A stretch of DNA of 64,000 bases from Flagellimonas oceani (GCF_011068285.1 NZ_CP049616.1:3926001-3990000), one strand, 5' to 3'. Shown: positions 9,159 through 18,332, numbered from the stretch's first letter. Made by a program: numbers and translations. The notes: a model not told the origin generated them from the sequence alone.

Positions 9159-10166
9159 CTATTCGTTTACAGCGGCAATGGCCTCTCTGATCTTGCTTTC
9201 CAATTCGTCGGATAGTTCGGGGTTGTCCAAGAGCAGTGCTTTAACAGCATCCCTGCCTTGCCCCAGTTTGGTATCGCCATAACTGAACCACGAACCGCTC
9301 TTCTTCACGATTTCGTATGCAACTCCAAGGTCGAGTATCTCCCCGATTTTAGAGATTCCCTCGCCGTACATAATATCGAACTCTGCAGTTTTGAACGGTG
9401 GAGCGACTTTGTTTTTTACCACTTTTACCCTGGTCTTGTTCCCTTGAACATCGCCATCGGTGCTCTTTATCTGTGTGGAACGTCTAATGTCCAGTCGAAC
9501 GGAAGCGTAGAATTTAAGTGCGTTACCACCGGTGGTTGTTTCAGGGTTCCCGAACATTACACCAATTTTTTCACGTAGCTGGTTGATGAATATTACGGTA
9601 CATTTTGTTTTGCTGATGGTAGAGGTGAGTTTTCGCAATGCCTGGGACATCAATCTGGCGTGAAGACCCATTTTTGAATCCCCCATTTCTCCCTCGATCT
9701 CGCTTTTAGGCGTCAATGCCGCTACGGAATCCACGATTACAATATCGATGGCACCGGAACGTATCAGGTTATCGGCAATTTCCAAGGCCTGCTCCCCGTG
9801 GTCGGGTTGGGAAATGATAAGGTTATCAATATCAACCCCTAATTTTTTGGCGTAAAAACGGTCAAAGGCATGCTCTGCATCAATAAAAGCTGCAATGCCT
9901 CCCGCTTTTTGTGCTTCTGCAATGGCGTGCAATGTCAATGTGGTTTTACCCGAAGATTCCGGGCCGTAAATCTCGATTACCCTTCCTCTCGGATATCCGC
10001 CTACACCAAGTGCAATATCCAATCCCAAAGAGCCGGAAGGAATCACTTCGACATCTTCCACAACACTATCGCCCATTTTCATGACAGCACCCTTGCCATA
10101 GGTTTTGTCCAACTTGTCCAATGTAAGTTTTAGTGCCTTTAATTTTGCTTCTTTCTCTTTGCTCAT
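9159..10166 (-). CDS. recA: RecA recombinase
   Basis: DNA strand-exchange protein for homologous recombination and SOS induction. The 335 residues hold the Walker [10 protein letters not shown] (about 68-76), the Walker B region [12 protein letters not shown], the L1/L2 loops around [17 protein letters not shown] and the RecA signature [14 protein letters not shown]. The reading frame is open for another 30 codons upstream, but the conserved start is [14 protein letters not shown] at ATG 10166. It is not linked to the lipoprotein/sigma operon, which begins 97 bases downstream. Confidence 0.97.
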   Translation of the reverse strand: MSKEKEAKLKALKLTLDKLDKTYGKGAVMKMGDSVVEDVEVIPSGSLGLDIALGVGGYPRGRVIEIYGPESSGKTTLTLHAIAEAQKAGGIAAFIDAEHAFDRFYAKKLGVDIDNLIISQPDHGEQALEIADNLIRSGAIDIVIVDSVAALTPKSEIEGEMGDSKMGLHARLMSQALRKLTSTISKTKCTVIFINQLREKIGVMFGNPETTTGGNALKFYASVRLDIRRSTQIKSTDGDVQGNKTRVKVVKNKVAPPFKTAEFDIMYGEGISKIGEILDLGVAYEIVKKSGSWFSYGDTKLGQGRDAVKALLLDNPELSDELESKIREAIAAVNE

Positions 10167-10272
10167 GGTAAAAATTGTTAGGAAGGCTAAAATACCATTT
10201 CTTTCCACATGAAAAAAAGGGCACGCAACCTTTTTAATAACAATACATCTTAACAATACTAACTCATCTCCA

Positions 10273-10370
10273 TAGAGCCTTTTTAAGGGCTCGCAATTGC
10301 TATGAGGAAGAAAATTCAGCTATGAAAACGGTAATGGATTAAGGGGGCCTTCGCGGCCCTTTTAATTTAC
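10273..10370 (+). ncRNA. Candidate small RNA or leader ending in a terminator
   Basis: Between recA and trhO, which diverge, lies a hairpin GAGCC...GGCTC (10275-10292). About 50 bases later a GGGCC-TTCGC-GGCCC hairpin (about 10344-10360) is followed by TTTTAATTT, a plus-strand terminator. No annotated plus-strand gene precedes it, so something short seems to be transcribed here. Two tiny ORFs (ATG at 10302, seven codons; ATG at 10322, six codons) lie inside. No promoter was identified for it. Confidence 0.35.
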
Positions 10371-10385
10371 TCTCCCTTTAATTTT

Positions 10386-10393
10386 TATCTTTG
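10386..10393 (+). promoter_or_regulatory. -7 promoter element of trhO
   Basis: TATCTTTG matches TAnnTTTG. It lies about 40 bases before the trhO ATG at 10435 and just after the terminator-like hairpin. Confidence 0.6.
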
Positions 10394-10434
10394 CACAAAT
10401 TTTAGAACCATTCTTTAACTTAATCAAGTATAGC

Positions 10435-11466
10435 ATGCAACTGTACAACACATTAAGTGCGAAAGAAAGGGAAGCCCTTATCGAGGAGGCCGGGAAGGAA
10501 CGGCTTACCATCTCTTTCTATCAATATGCACGAATCGGCAATCCGCAAATTTTAAGAAACCACCTTTTCTTGGCTTGGGACGACATGGAAGTCCTTGGGC
10601 GTATCTATGTGGCACACGAAGGGATAAACGCCCAATTATCGGTTCCGGCAGAAAACTTTAATGTTTTCAAGGAACATCTGGACAGTATCACCTTTTTGGA
10701 AAATGTGAGGTTGAACATCGCCATAGAGCAGGACAACAAATCTTTTTTGAAGTTGAAAGTAAAGGTCAGGGACAAAATTGTGGCCGATGGTTTGAACGAT
10801 GAAACTTTTGATGTCACCAACAAAGGAATTCATGTAGGGGCAGAGCAGTTCAACCAACTTATTGAAGACCCGGACACTGTTCTTGTGGATATGAGAAACC
10901 ATTATGAAAGCGAAATCGGGCATTTTAAGAATGCCGTCACCCCGGATGTCGACACCTTCCGCGATTCCCTCGATATTATTGAACAAGACCTTGCCGAGCA
11001 CAAGGAGGACAAAAAATTGGTGATGTACTGCACCGGGGGTATCCGTTGTGAGAAGGCGAGCGCTTACTACAAACACAAAGGTTTTAAAAATGTGTACCAA
11101 CTGGAAGGTGGGATCATCGAATACACCAGACAGGTGCGTGAAAAACAGCTGGAGAATAAATTCTTGGGCAAAAACTTCGTGTTTGACCATAGAAGGGGAG
11201 AGCGCATTTCCGAAGATGTTATCGCCCACTGCCACCAATGCGGTAAACCTTGCGACACCCATGTAAATTGTGCCAACGAAGCTTGTCACCTTTTGTTTAT
11301 CCAATGTGGGGAATGTGCCGAAAAAATGAATAATTGTTGCTCGGTGGATTGTATGGAGGTACATGCGTTGCCCTACGAAGAACAAAAACGTTTGCGCAAG
11401 GGCAAGGGAGCCAGCAATAAAATATTCAAAAAAGGGCGGTCACCGGTTCTTAAATACAAGAAGTAG
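10435..11466 (+). CDS. trhO: Oxygen-dependent tRNA uridine(34) hydroxylase (UPF0176, rhodanese domain)
   Basis: TrhO/YceA-family enzymes hydroxylate U34 in certain tRNAs as the first step to 5-(carboxy)methoxyuridine. The 343-residue protein has the family order: an N-terminal acylphosphatase-like domain (about 20-120), a rhodanese domain with the active loop CTGGIRCEKASAY (cysteine near residue 199), and a cysteine-rich C-terminus (CHQCGKPCDTH, CGECAEKMNNCC) that likely binds metal. Length and motifs are full. It has its own -7 element. Confidence 0.93.
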   Translation: MQLYNTLSAKEREALIEEAGKERLTISFYQYARIGNPQILRNHLFLAWDDMEVLGRIYVAHEGINAQLSVPAENFNVFKEHLDSITFLENVRLNIAIEQDNKSFLKLKVKVRDKIVADGLNDETFDVTNKGIHVGAEQFNQLIEDPDTVLVDMRNHYESEIGHFKNAVTPDVDTFRDSLDIIEQDLAEHKEDKKLVMYCTGGIRCEKASAYYKHKGFKNVYQLEGGIIEYTRQVREKQLENKFLGKNFVFDHRRGERISEDVIAHCHQCGKPCDTHVNCANEACHLLFIQCGECAEKMNNCCSVDCMEVHALPYEEQKRLRKGKGASNKIFKKGRSPVLKYKK

Positions 11467-11569
11467 TATTTCAATGCTGCAACAATTTGTAGTATATTTA
11501 CAACTAGTAATTTTTTATGAACCCTTTTTAGGGAAGCGCATTAAGTTTCCTTAAATCAAGATATTATAT

Positions 11570-12730
11570 ATGGCGTGTAGCAGTTGTTCAACCGGCAAGG
11601 ATGGACAACCGCGTGGTTGCAAGAACAATGGTACTTGCGGCACTGATGGTTGTAACAAGCTGACAGTCTTTGACTGGCTTTCCAATATGTCGTTGCCCAA
11701 CGGTCAAAAACCTTTTGATTGCGTTGAGGTACGTTTCAAGAATAGTAGAAAAGAATTTTTCAAGAATACGGAGAATCTCACTTTGTCCATTGGCGATGTG
11801 GTGGCCACACAGGCCAAATCGGGCCACGATGTTGGTGTGGTGACCCTTACCGGCGAATTGGTGCGTATTCAAATGAAGCGCAAAAAAGTTTCGCCAGATG
11901 ACAAGGCTATTCCCAAGGTGTACCGAAAAGCTACCCAGCGCGATATTGATATTTGGCAAAAATGCAGGGATAGGGAAGAAGAAATCAAAAAGCGTTCCCG
12001 GGAAATAGCAATTTCATTGAAGCTCGAAATGAAGCTCAGTGATGTGGAATTTCAGGGAGACGGTTCCAAGGCCACATTCTACTACACGGCCGAAGACAGG
12101 GTCGATTTTAGGCAGTTGATCAAGGATATGGCCAAGGCCTTCGGTATCCGTATTGAGATGCGCCAAATAGGCTACCGACAAGAAGCCCAGCGATTGGGCG
12201 GTATCGGTTCTTGTGGTCGTGAGCTTTGCTGCTCTACCTGGTTGACGGATTTCAGGTCCGTGAGCACGGCATCGGCACGTTATCAGCAATTGGCCCTGAA
12301 CCCGCAAAAACTGGCGGGGCAATGTGGCAAGCTTAAATGTTGCCTCAATTATGAGCTGGATATGTATCTGGAAGCACTCAAGAACTTCCCGCCGTCCGAC
12401 GTTAAGCTCAAGACCCAAAAAGGAATGGCATTCTGTCAAAAAGCGGATATTTTTAAGGAAACGCTCTGGTTTTCGTATAAAGATGAGCCAGCAACTTGGC
12501 ACACCCTTTCCAAAGATCAGGTTTTGGAAATTATGGAACTTAACAAGAAGGGCGATAAAGTTGCCAGTCTTGAAGAGTATGCCGCGGATAATATAGCGGA
12601 AGAAAAGACTACTTTCGAAAATGTCGTAGGTCAGGACAGCCTTACCCGTTTTGACAGGCCTAAGAATAAAAAGAGAAGAAAGAAAAAACGTAGAAAACCA
12701 AAATCCAAAGCATCTTCCAATGCAAAATAA
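11570..12730 (+). CDS. ricT: PSP1-domain protein, RicT-like
   Basis: A 386-residue PSP1 family protein. In Bacillus the homologue RicT (YaaT) belongs to an Fe-S-containing complex that affects RNase Y; in Bacteroidota the role is not established. A cysteine-rich N-terminus (CSSCSTG, CKNNGTCGTDGC) precedes the PSP1 domain. Further conserved cysteines lie in GGIGSCGRELCCSTW and GQCGKLKCCLNYE, consistent with an Fe-S site. The C-terminus is a lysine/arginine tail (about 365-386), which could contact RNA. Its last codons overlap the gldH start by 11 bases, so expression is probably coupled. Confidence 0.88.
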   Translation: MACSSCSTGKDGQPRGCKNNGTCGTDGCNKLTVFDWLSNMSLPNGQKPFDCVEVRFKNSRKEFFKNTENLTLSIGDVVATQAKSGHDVGVVTLTGELVRIQMKRKKVSPDDKAIPKVYRKATQRDIDIWQKCRDREEEIKKRSREIAISLKLEMKLSDVEFQGDGSKATFYYTAEDRVDFRQLIKDMAKAFGIRIEMRQIGYRQEAQRLGGIGSCGRELCCSTWLTDFRSVSTASARYQQLALNPQKLAGQCGKLKCCLNYELDMYLEALKNFPPSDVKLKTQKGMAFCQKADIFKETLWFSYKDEPATWHTLSKDQVLEIMELNKKGDKVASLEEYAADNIAEEKTTFENVVGQDSLTRFDRPKNKKRRKKKRRKPKSKASSNAK

Positions 12731-13211
12731 ATTTTTGTTGCTGCTGGTCACGGTCTTTAGCTTGGCATCCTGTAATGATTCACTGGTCTATTCCGACTAT
12801 AAACCGGTCAAGGAGGCCAAATGGGAGATGGGCCAAGATGTTGATTTCCAGTTTTCCGAACTGGATTCCACCCAAACCTATAATCTGTTCATCAACATCA
12901 GAAACGACGATAATTTTGCCTTCAGCAATTTATTTTTGATAACCGAGTTAGAATATCCAAGCGGGAATACCGTTAAGGACACGTTGGAATATAGAATGGC
13001 AGAGCCCAATGGGGAATGGCTCGGAAAAGGAATGGGCAGTGTCAAGGAAAATAAACTTTGGTTCAAGGAAAACATCGATTTTCCCGATTCCGGCGTATAT
13101 AAGGTGAACATTTCCCACGCTATGCGCAAAAATGGCGATGTGGAAGGCCTTCATGTTTTGGAGGGAATAACGGATGTTGGTTTGGAAATAGAAAAAGCAC
13201 CCAAATTATAA
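12720..13211 (+). CDS. gldH: Gliding motility lipoprotein GldH
   Basis: GldH is an envelope lipoprotein needed for gliding and linked to the T9SS motor in Flavobacterium johnsoniae. The 163-residue product starts at ATG 12720, inside the last codons of ricT. It has a type II signal peptide ending at the lipobox LASC (cysteine 18 or so). Conserved-looking pieces include TYNLFINIRNDDNFAFSNLF and PDSGVYKVNISHAMR. The frame is open further upstream, but only this start gives a signal peptide. The stop overlaps the next ATG (TAATG), so ricT-gldH-PBP1A form one operon. Confidence 0.9.
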   Translation: MQNKFLLLLVTVFSLASCNDSLVYSDYKPVKEAKWEMGQDVDFQFSELDSTQTYNLFINIRNDDNFAFSNLFLITELEYPSGNTVKDTLEYRMAEPNGEWLGKGMGSVKENKLWFKENIDFPDSGVYKVNISHAMRKNGDVEGLHVLEGITDVGLEIEKAPKL

Positions 13212-15538
13212 TGGCAAAGAAGCGTCAACAAAAACAGCAACAGAATTTTTTTCCTTTTATTAAGTGGTTTTGGATCATATTCGGGGCAGGCGTTCTTTCA
13301 GCAGTCCTGATTTTTCTTCTCGCCTCTTGGGGGGTGTTCGGAGAAATGCCCACTTTTGAAAGGCTCGAAAATCCCGAGACCAATTTGGCAACGGAATTTT
13401 TATCATCCGACGGGGAAACCTTGGGAAAACTATACTTGGACGACAACCGAACATGGGTAGATTATGAAACGCTCCCCCAAAACTTGGTGAACGCACTCGT
13501 AGCTACCGAAGACGCCCGTTATTACGATCACTCAGGGATAGATGCAAGGGGATTTGTTAGGGCGTTGGCCTATTTGGGGACAAAAGGGGGCGCCAGTACC
13601 ATTTCCCAGCAGCTCGCAAGACAACTCTTTATTGGGGTCAGGGACAAGGAAAGTACCACTAACGCCATACTTCAAAAAATAAAGGAATGGGTGATTGCCA
13701 CCCGTTTGGAAAGGAATTATACCAAGCAGGAGATCATTGCCATGTATCTGAACATCTATGATTTTGGGTACAATGCGGATGGAATCCGTTCCGCTGCCAG
13801 AATCTATTTTGGAAAAGAGCCGACAGAGCTCAAGACCGAAGAATCTGCAGTTTTGGTAGGCATGCTAAAGAACTCTTCACTCTACAATCCAATGCGCCGT
13901 GAAGAATTGGTTTATAATCGGAGAAATACCGTGCTCGGCCAAATGGCAAAGTATGGGTACATCAGCGAAAAGGAGAAGGACTCATTGCAAAGCAGTGAGA
14001 TGAAGATCAATTTTAATCCCGAATCGCACCGAGAAGGATTGGCCACCTATTTTAGAATGTACATGCAGCGTTATCTGAACAATTGGGTGCGTGAAAACCC
14101 AAAACCCGATGGCGAGAACTACAATATTTATTTGGATGGGCTAAAAGTCTATACGACCATCGATTCCAGAATGCAGCGTAACGCGGAAGAAGCCGTGCAG
14201 GAACACATGAGCAATTTGCAGGCAGAATTCTTTCACCAAAATACACCCGACCGCAACCCGACCGCACCTTTTTTGGATTTAAGTAAAGGGGAAATAGACA
14301 CCATTTTGATGAATGCCATGAAACGTTCACCCAGATGGCGTCAATTGAAAAGAGAAGGGCTGTCCGAAAAAGATATCGAGGCCACCTTCCACAAAAAAAC
14401 GGAAATGACCGTTTTTGATTGGAACAGCGATTCCTACGAAAAAGACACCATCATGACCCCGATGGACTCCATTAGGTACTACAAGACTTTCCTGCGTACC
14501 GCCATGATGTCCATGGAGCCACAAACAGGCCACGTAAAGGCATGGGTAGGTGGAATAGATTATAAACACTTTCAGTACGATAATGTAATTCAAGGGTCAA
14601 GGCAAGCAGGTTCATTGTTCAAGCCATTTGTATATGCAGCTGCCATAGACCAATTACGTTACTCTCCCTGTTATACCTTGCCGGACAATCAATATAGCAT
14701 CGAGCCAGGAAAGCATGGGAACATGTTGGCTTGGACGCCAAAGAATTCCGATGGAAAATATTCAGGGGAGGATATGTCGTTAAAAACCGCATTGGCCAAC
14801 TCGGTAAACACCATTACGGCACAACTTATAGATAGGGTTGGCCCCGGAGCTGTTGTTTCTATGGCAAAAAACATGGGGATTACCAAGGAAATTCCAGCAG
14901 TACCATCTATTGCACTCGGTACGCCAGATGTGAGTGTGTACGAAATGGTGGGAGCCTTTGGAACCTATGCCAACCAAGGGGTTTATGTAAAACCTGTAAT
15001 GGTAACACGTATCGAGGACAAAAATGGCACCGTACTCTTTGAGTACAAACCAGAAACAAAGGATGTGTTGAGCAAGGATGTCGCCTATGCCATGATCAAC
15101 CTTTTGGAAGGTGTTACCCAATACGGTTCAGGTGGACGTTTAAGGCACACCTACGGCAAGAACAACACCGTTTACAAAGAAATTATTACCGGCTACCCAT
15201 ACGAATTGACAAACCCGATTGCCGGGAAAACAGGAACCACGCAGAACCAGAGTGATGGTTGGTTTATGGGCATGGTGCCCAATTTGGTGACCGGTGTCTG
15301 GGTCGGAGGAGAAGATAGGTCCATCCACTTTAATCGTTTGTTATATGGACAAGGAGCGTCCATGGCGCTGCCTATCTGGGGACTTTACATGAAAAAGAAC
15401 TATGCCAACGAAGAAATCGGTGTTTCCAAGGATGCTTTTGAAGTGCCGGAAGAAATGTCAATTAATCTGGATTGTTCCCAACAACAGAAGGACGAAAATA
15501 TCGATACCGAAGACGATCTGGACGACTTGGATTTCTAG
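13211..15538 (+). CDS. Penicillin-binding protein 1A (bifunctional transglycosylase/transpeptidase)
   Basis: Polymerises and cross-links peptidoglycan at the inner membrane. One transmembrane helix (about residues 17-40) is followed by the GT51 domain with catalytic glutamate E100 in VATEDARYYDHSGI and by GGASTISQQLARQLF. The transpeptidase domain carries the nucleophile S468 in GSLFKPF (SxxK) and the KTGTTQNQSDGWFMG box. The C-terminal tail is short and acidic. Length (775) is normal for class A PBPs. The start overlaps the gldH stop by one base. Confidence 0.95.
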   Translation: MAKKRQQKQQQNFFPFIKWFWIIFGAGVLSAVLIFLLASWGVFGEMPTFERLENPETNLATEFLSSDGETLGKLYLDDNRTWVDYETLPQNLVNALVATEDARYYDHSGIDARGFVRALAYLGTKGGASTISQQLARQLFIGVRDKESTTNAILQKIKEWVIATRLERNYTKQEIIAMYLNIYDFGYNADGIRSAARIYFGKEPTELKTEESAVLVGMLKNSSLYNPMRREELVYNRRNTVLGQMAKYGYISEKEKDSLQSSEMKINFNPESHREGLATYFRMYMQRYLNNWVRENPKPDGENYNIYLDGLKVYTTIDSRMQRNAEEAVQEHMSNLQAEFFHQNTPDRNPTAPFLDLSKGEIDTILMNAMKRSPRWRQLKREGLSEKDIEATFHKKTEMTVFDWNSDSYEKDTIMTPMDSIRYYKTFLRTAMMSMEPQTGHVKAWVGGIDYKHFQYDNVIQGSRQAGSLFKPFVYAAAIDQLRYSPCYTLPDNQYSIEPGKHGNMLAWTPKNSDGKYSGEDMSLKTALANSVNTITAQLIDRVGPGAVVSMAKNMGITKEIPAVPSIALGTPDVSVYEMVGAFGTYANQGVYVKPVMVTRIEDKNGTVLFEYKPETKDVLSKDVAYAMINLLEGVTQYGSGGRLRHTYGKNNTVYKEIITGYPYELTNPIAGKTGTTQNQSDGWFMGMVPNLVTGVWVGGEDRSIHFNRLLYGQGASMALPIWGLYMKKNYANEEIGVSKDAFEVPEEMSINLDCSQQQKDENIDTEDDLDDLDF

Positions 15539-15560
15539 TTCAAACCGTTTTGATAAAATA

Positions 15561-15599
15561 AAGCCCCAAGCATATCCTAATTTGCTTGGGGCTTTTTTA
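15561..15599 (+). terminator. Terminator of the ricT-gldH-PBP1A operon
   Basis: A 12-bp perfect stem AAGCCCCAAGCA / TGCTTGGGGCTT (15561-15594) with a 10-base loop, followed by a T run. Confidence 0.9.
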
Positions 15600-15637
15600 T
15601 TTAAATCGTAATTTCAAGGAATATTAATACGAATGCT

Positions 15638-16339
15638 ATGATCAATAAAAAAGTTGCCAATGTAACCGATGCCCTGAAGGGAGTTGAAAACGGGATGACC
15701 TTTATGTTGGGAGGATTTGGCCTATGCGGTATACCCGAAAATGCCATCGATGAATTGGTTCGATTGGGCATTAAGGACATCACGTGCATCTCCAATAATG
15801 CCGGAGTGGACGATTTTGGACTGGGATTGCTCTTACAAAAACATCAGATTAAAAAAATGATATCCTCATACGTGGGCGAGAACGATGAGTTCGAACGCCA
15901 GATGCTCAGTGGGGAACTGGAAGTGGAACTCACACCACAAGGAACGCTTGCCGAGAAATGCAGGGCGGCCCAGGCAGGGTTCCCGGCCTTTTATACCCCT
16001 GCGGGATATGGAACTGAAGTGGCCGAGGGTAAGGAAACCCGAGAATTTGATGGCAAGATGTATGTTTTGGAACCTGCTTTTAAAGCCGATTTTGCTTTTG
16101 TAAAAGCTTGGAAGGGAGATGAGGCAGGCAATTTGATTTTTAAGGGCACTGCCCGAAATTTTAACCCCTGCATGTGTGGGGCGGCCACCATTACCGTTGC
16201 GGAGGTCGAAGAATTGCTTCCGGCAGGCAGTTTGGACCCCAACCAGATTCATATTCCCGGGATATTTGTACAGCGTATTTTCCAAGGCCAGAAATATGAG
16301 AAAAGAATAGAGCAGCGAACTGTAAGAACCAAAAATTAA
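15638..16339 (+). CDS. scoA: 3-oxoacid CoA-transferase, subunit A
   Basis: Alpha subunit of succinyl-CoA:3-ketoacid (or acetate:acetoacetyl) CoA transferase, used in acetoacetate and ketone-body metabolism. The 233 residues carry the CoA-transferase subunit A signature [16 protein letters not shown] near residue 28 and the later conserved [21 protein letters not shown]. It pairs with the subunit B gene 60 bases downstream. The exact acyl donor cannot be told from sequence. Confidence 0.92.
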   Translation: MINKKVANVTDALKGVENGMTFMLGGFGLCGIPENAIDELVRLGIKDITCISNNAGVDDFGLGLLLQKHQIKKMISSYVGENDEFERQMLSGELEVELTPQGTLAEKCRAAQAGFPAFYTPAGYGTEVAEGKETREFDGKMYVLEPAFKADFAFVKAWKGDEAGNLIFKGTARNFNPCMCGAATITVAEVEELLPAGSLDPNQIHIPGIFVQRIFQGQKYEKRIEQRTVRTKN

Positions 16340-16350
16340 GCATCAAGATT

Positions 16351-16378
16351 GTCCCCTTGAGGGGACTTTAGGGGTGTT
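16351..16378 (+). repeat. Hairpin repeat in the scoA-scoB spacer
   Basis: GTCCCCT-TG-AGGGGAC, a perfect 7-bp stem with a 2-base loop, followed by TTTAGGGGTGTTC. Strings of this type are common in intergenic regions of Bacteroidota as far as I recall. Only one copy was seen here. Confidence 0.5.
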
Positions 16379-16399
16379 CATATAAGATACACTAAAGAA

Positions 16400-17053
16400 A
16401 TGTTAGATAAAAACGGAATAGCAAAGCGCATTGCAAAAGAAGTCAAGGACGGATACTACGTTAACCTAGGTATAGGGATTCCCACTTTGGTGGCCAATTT
16501 TGTGCGGGACGATATAAGTGTGGAATTCCAAAGCGAGAACGGTGTCCTAGGGATGGGCCCCTTCCCGTTTGAAGGTGAGGAAGATGCCGACATCATCAAT
16601 GCCGGAAAGCAGACCATTACCACGTTGCCGGGAGCTTCATTTTTCGACTCGGCCACTAGCTTTGGAATGATTCGTGGCCAACATGTCCATTTGACCATTT
16701 TAGGGGCAATGGAAGTTGCCGAAAACGGAGATATCGCCAACTGGAAAATCCCCGGAAAAATGGTCAAGGGAATGGGCGGTGCCATGGATTTGGTGGCATC
16801 AGCGGAAAATATTATCGTGGCAATGATGCACACCAACCGGGACGGTGATTCAAAACTGTTGAAAAGATGCTCCTTGCCATTGACAGGTGTTGGATGTGTC
16901 ACCAAAATAGTGACCAATCTAGCTGTTCTGGAAGTCACCGAAGAAGGATTTAAATTGTTGGAAAGAGCGCCAAGTGTCTCCGTAGAAGAAATACAGAAGG
17001 CTACCGAAGGAAGGCTGGTTGTGGAAGGCGACATCCCCGAAATGAATATTTAA
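16400..17053 (+). CDS. scoB: 3-oxoacid CoA-transferase, subunit B
   Basis: Beta subunit of the CoA transferase. The catalytic glutamate sits in the SENGVLGMGPFP motif (about residues 46-57), which forms the glutamyl-CoA thioester intermediate. The 217-residue length is normal. It follows scoA in the same orientation, so the two make a heteromeric enzyme. A 322-base intergenic region follows. Confidence 0.92.
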   Translation: MLDKNGIAKRIAKEVKDGYYVNLGIGIPTLVANFVRDDISVEFQSENGVLGMGPFPFEGEEDADIINAGKQTITTLPGASFFDSATSFGMIRGQHVHLTILGAMEVAENGDIANWKIPGKMVKGMGGAMDLVASAENIIVAMMHTNRDGDSKLLKRCSLPLTGVGCVTKIVTNLAVLEVTEEGFKLLERAPSVSVEEIQKATEGRLVVEGDIPEMNI

Positions 17054-17128
17054 TAAATATCCCCGGCATTTTTACAACATATTAAAGCTATTACACAACA
17101 ATAGTTTTATATTGCCATTCATCGATTA

Positions 17129-17136
17129 TATATTTG
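17129..17136 (+). promoter_or_regulatory. -7 element upstream of a small ORF
   Basis: TATATTTG, an exact match to TAnnTTTG, 50 bases before the ATG at 17187. The nearest upstream TTG (17112-17114) gives a spacer of only 14 bases, shorter than usual. Confidence 0.55.
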
Positions 17137-17186
17137 GTTATATCGAAATTTTTACCCAAATTAACACCACCAAAACCGATTTAACC

Positions 17187-17291
17187 ATGGCACTAAAAAC
17201 ACACACAACGATGGACGAAAACGTCCAAGTTTACCGAAACGATTTTTTTACAGGGTTTATGCTTTTGATCAAAAAGCTCTTTATGCTTTAG
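17187..17291 (+). CDS. Candidate 34-residue small protein
   Basis: ATG at 17187 to TAG at 17289-17291 gives 34 residues: a polar start (MALKTHTTMDENVQVYRND) and a hydrophobic/basic end (FFTGFMLLIKKLFML) that could lie on or in the membrane. It sits alone in a 322-base gap between scoB and the GNAT gene. It is flanked by its own -7 element and a strong terminator, so a transcript of about 200 bases is likely. No family is recognised. The alternative is a non-coding RNA with a chance ORF. Confidence 0.45.
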   Translation: MALKTHTTMDENVQVYRNDFFTGFMLLIKKLFML

Positions 17292-17318
17292 TCAGTTATA
17301 ATCCCCCTGAAAAATTTG

Positions 17319-17348
17319 GAGCCAACATCTTGTTAGGCTCTTTTTTTT
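17319..17348 (+). terminator. Terminator of the small-ORF transcript
   Basis: Stem GAGCC-AACA / TGTT-(A)-GGCTC with a short loop, followed by eight T residues. It lies 28 bases before the GNAT start, so that gene needs its own promoter or read-through. Confidence 0.85.
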
Positions 17349-17375
17349 GCTATAATTTTAAGGAAAACCATACCA

Positions 17376-17891
17376 ATGGCACTGCATTTTCGAGAATGTA
17401 CCCTTACCGATTTGGACACTTTGGTGGCTATTTCTAAAACTACCTTTTCCGAAGCTTTTGAGAAGGACAATAATCCAGCAGATTTCCAGGCATATATCCA
17501 TAAAGCTTTTTGCAGCGAAAAGCTGGCAATCGAACTCAAAAAGAAGGATAGTCTTTTTTATTTTGTTTATGATGATGAAACTCTGGCGGGCTATTTCAAA
17601 CTAAATATCAATACCGCACAAACCGATGTGTACGATTCCAATGCCCTCGAAATCGAGCGTATTTATGTCATCGGGGAACATCAAGGCAAAAAAATCGGTT
17701 CTTGGATGCTGCAAAAAATAGTTGCCAAGGCCCGAACATTGAACAAGAGCTACATTTGGCTCGGCGTCTGGGAACGCAATCCAAAAGCCATTCGGTTTTA
17801 CCAACGGCACGGCTTTGCCAAGTTTGGTGAACATCCGTACTATATCGGTTCTGACAGGCAAACGGACTGGTTGCTCCGCTTACAGGTTTAG
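17376..17891 (+). CDS. GNAT family N-acetyltransferase
   Basis: A 171-residue acetyl-CoA-dependent N-acetyltransferase. The acetyl-CoA-binding motif A is seen as IYVIGEHQGKKIGSWMLQKI (Q/R-x-x-G-x-G/A type), followed by LGVWERNPKAIRFYQRHGFAKFG, the typical motif B. It resembles the PaiA-type polyamine/small-molecule acetyltransferases. The acceptor substrate is unknown. The 3' end overlaps the convergent gene at 17880 by 12 bases. Confidence 0.88.
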   Translation: MALHFRECTLTDLDTLVAISKTTFSEAFEKDNNPADFQAYIHKAFCSEKLAIELKKKDSLFYFVYDDETLAGYFKLNINTAQTDVYDSNALEIERIYVIGEHQGKKIGSWMLQKIVAKARTLNKSYIWLGVWERNPKAIRFYQRHGFAKFGEHPYYIGSDRQTDWLLRLQV

Positions 17892-18200
17892 CAAGCCTCC
17901 CAAAAAAACAATATCCCCCTCGGCCTGTAATTTGTAGGCGAAGGAATTTTCGAAAGCCGCATGAATCAATAAGGACATGGCTTTCGCATTCAGCTTGGTC
18001 AAACTATTGGTGCGGTACACCACATCGCGAATGGTGGAAAAGCTCACATTGCTCTGTATGGCAATATTTGCCAGATCGTTTTTGGATGTGTTTCTACGGA
18101 GTACTTCCGAGAGTCTTGCGCTTATCGGCTTGCCATAATCTTCATCTTTAAAGATCAGTTCGGCTTTTAGGAATGGCCCATGGCCTTTAATTGAACCCAT
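17880..18200 (-). CDS. Hypothetical protein, helix-turn-helix-like
   Basis: A 106-residue protein of unknown function. The middle (SKNDLANIAIQSNVSFSTIR followed by DVVYRTNSLTKLNAKAM) has the spacing of a helix-turn-helix similar to XRE-type domains, so DNA binding is possible. No signal peptide or membrane segment. It diverges from the XRE/S24 regulator gene across a 140-base region and overlaps the GNAT gene tail. No name can be given. Confidence 0.6.
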   Translation of the reverse strand: MGSIKGHGPFLKAELIFKDEDYGKPISARLSEVLRRNTSKNDLANIAIQSNVSFSTIRDVVYRTNSLTKLNAKAMSLLIHAAFENSFAYKLQAEGDIVFLGGLLNL

Positions 18201-18249
18201 ATATAATTCAAGTTTAAATAATTATATGTCGGGGTCAGATCCGATTTTC

Positions 18250-18257
18250 TATATTTG
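18250..18257 (+). promoter_or_regulatory. -7 element of the XRE/S24 regulator
   Basis: TATATTTG, an exact TAnnTTTG match, 84 bases before the ATG at 18341, giving a leader of roughly 75 bases. Confidence 0.55.
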
Positions 18258-18318
18258 GCCTGTAACCCAATTACAGAAAACTAGATAGATTGCTGCGTCG
18301 TGTGTTTATTGCGTAACA

Positions 18319-18332
18319 ATATTGCACAATAT
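18319..18332 (+). promoter_or_regulatory. Palindromic operator candidate before the XRE/S24 gene
   Basis: ATATTG-CA-CAATAT, a perfect 6-bp inverted repeat, ending eight bases before the start codon. An overlapping ATTGCGTAACAAT lies just upstream. Position and symmetry suit autorepression by the CI-like protein encoded downstream; this is inference. Confidence 0.45.

Noticed and set aside
10636..11385. Minus-strand ORF of 249 codons inside trhO
   Set aside because: Antisense shadow; trhO on the plus strand has the full rhodanese motif set.
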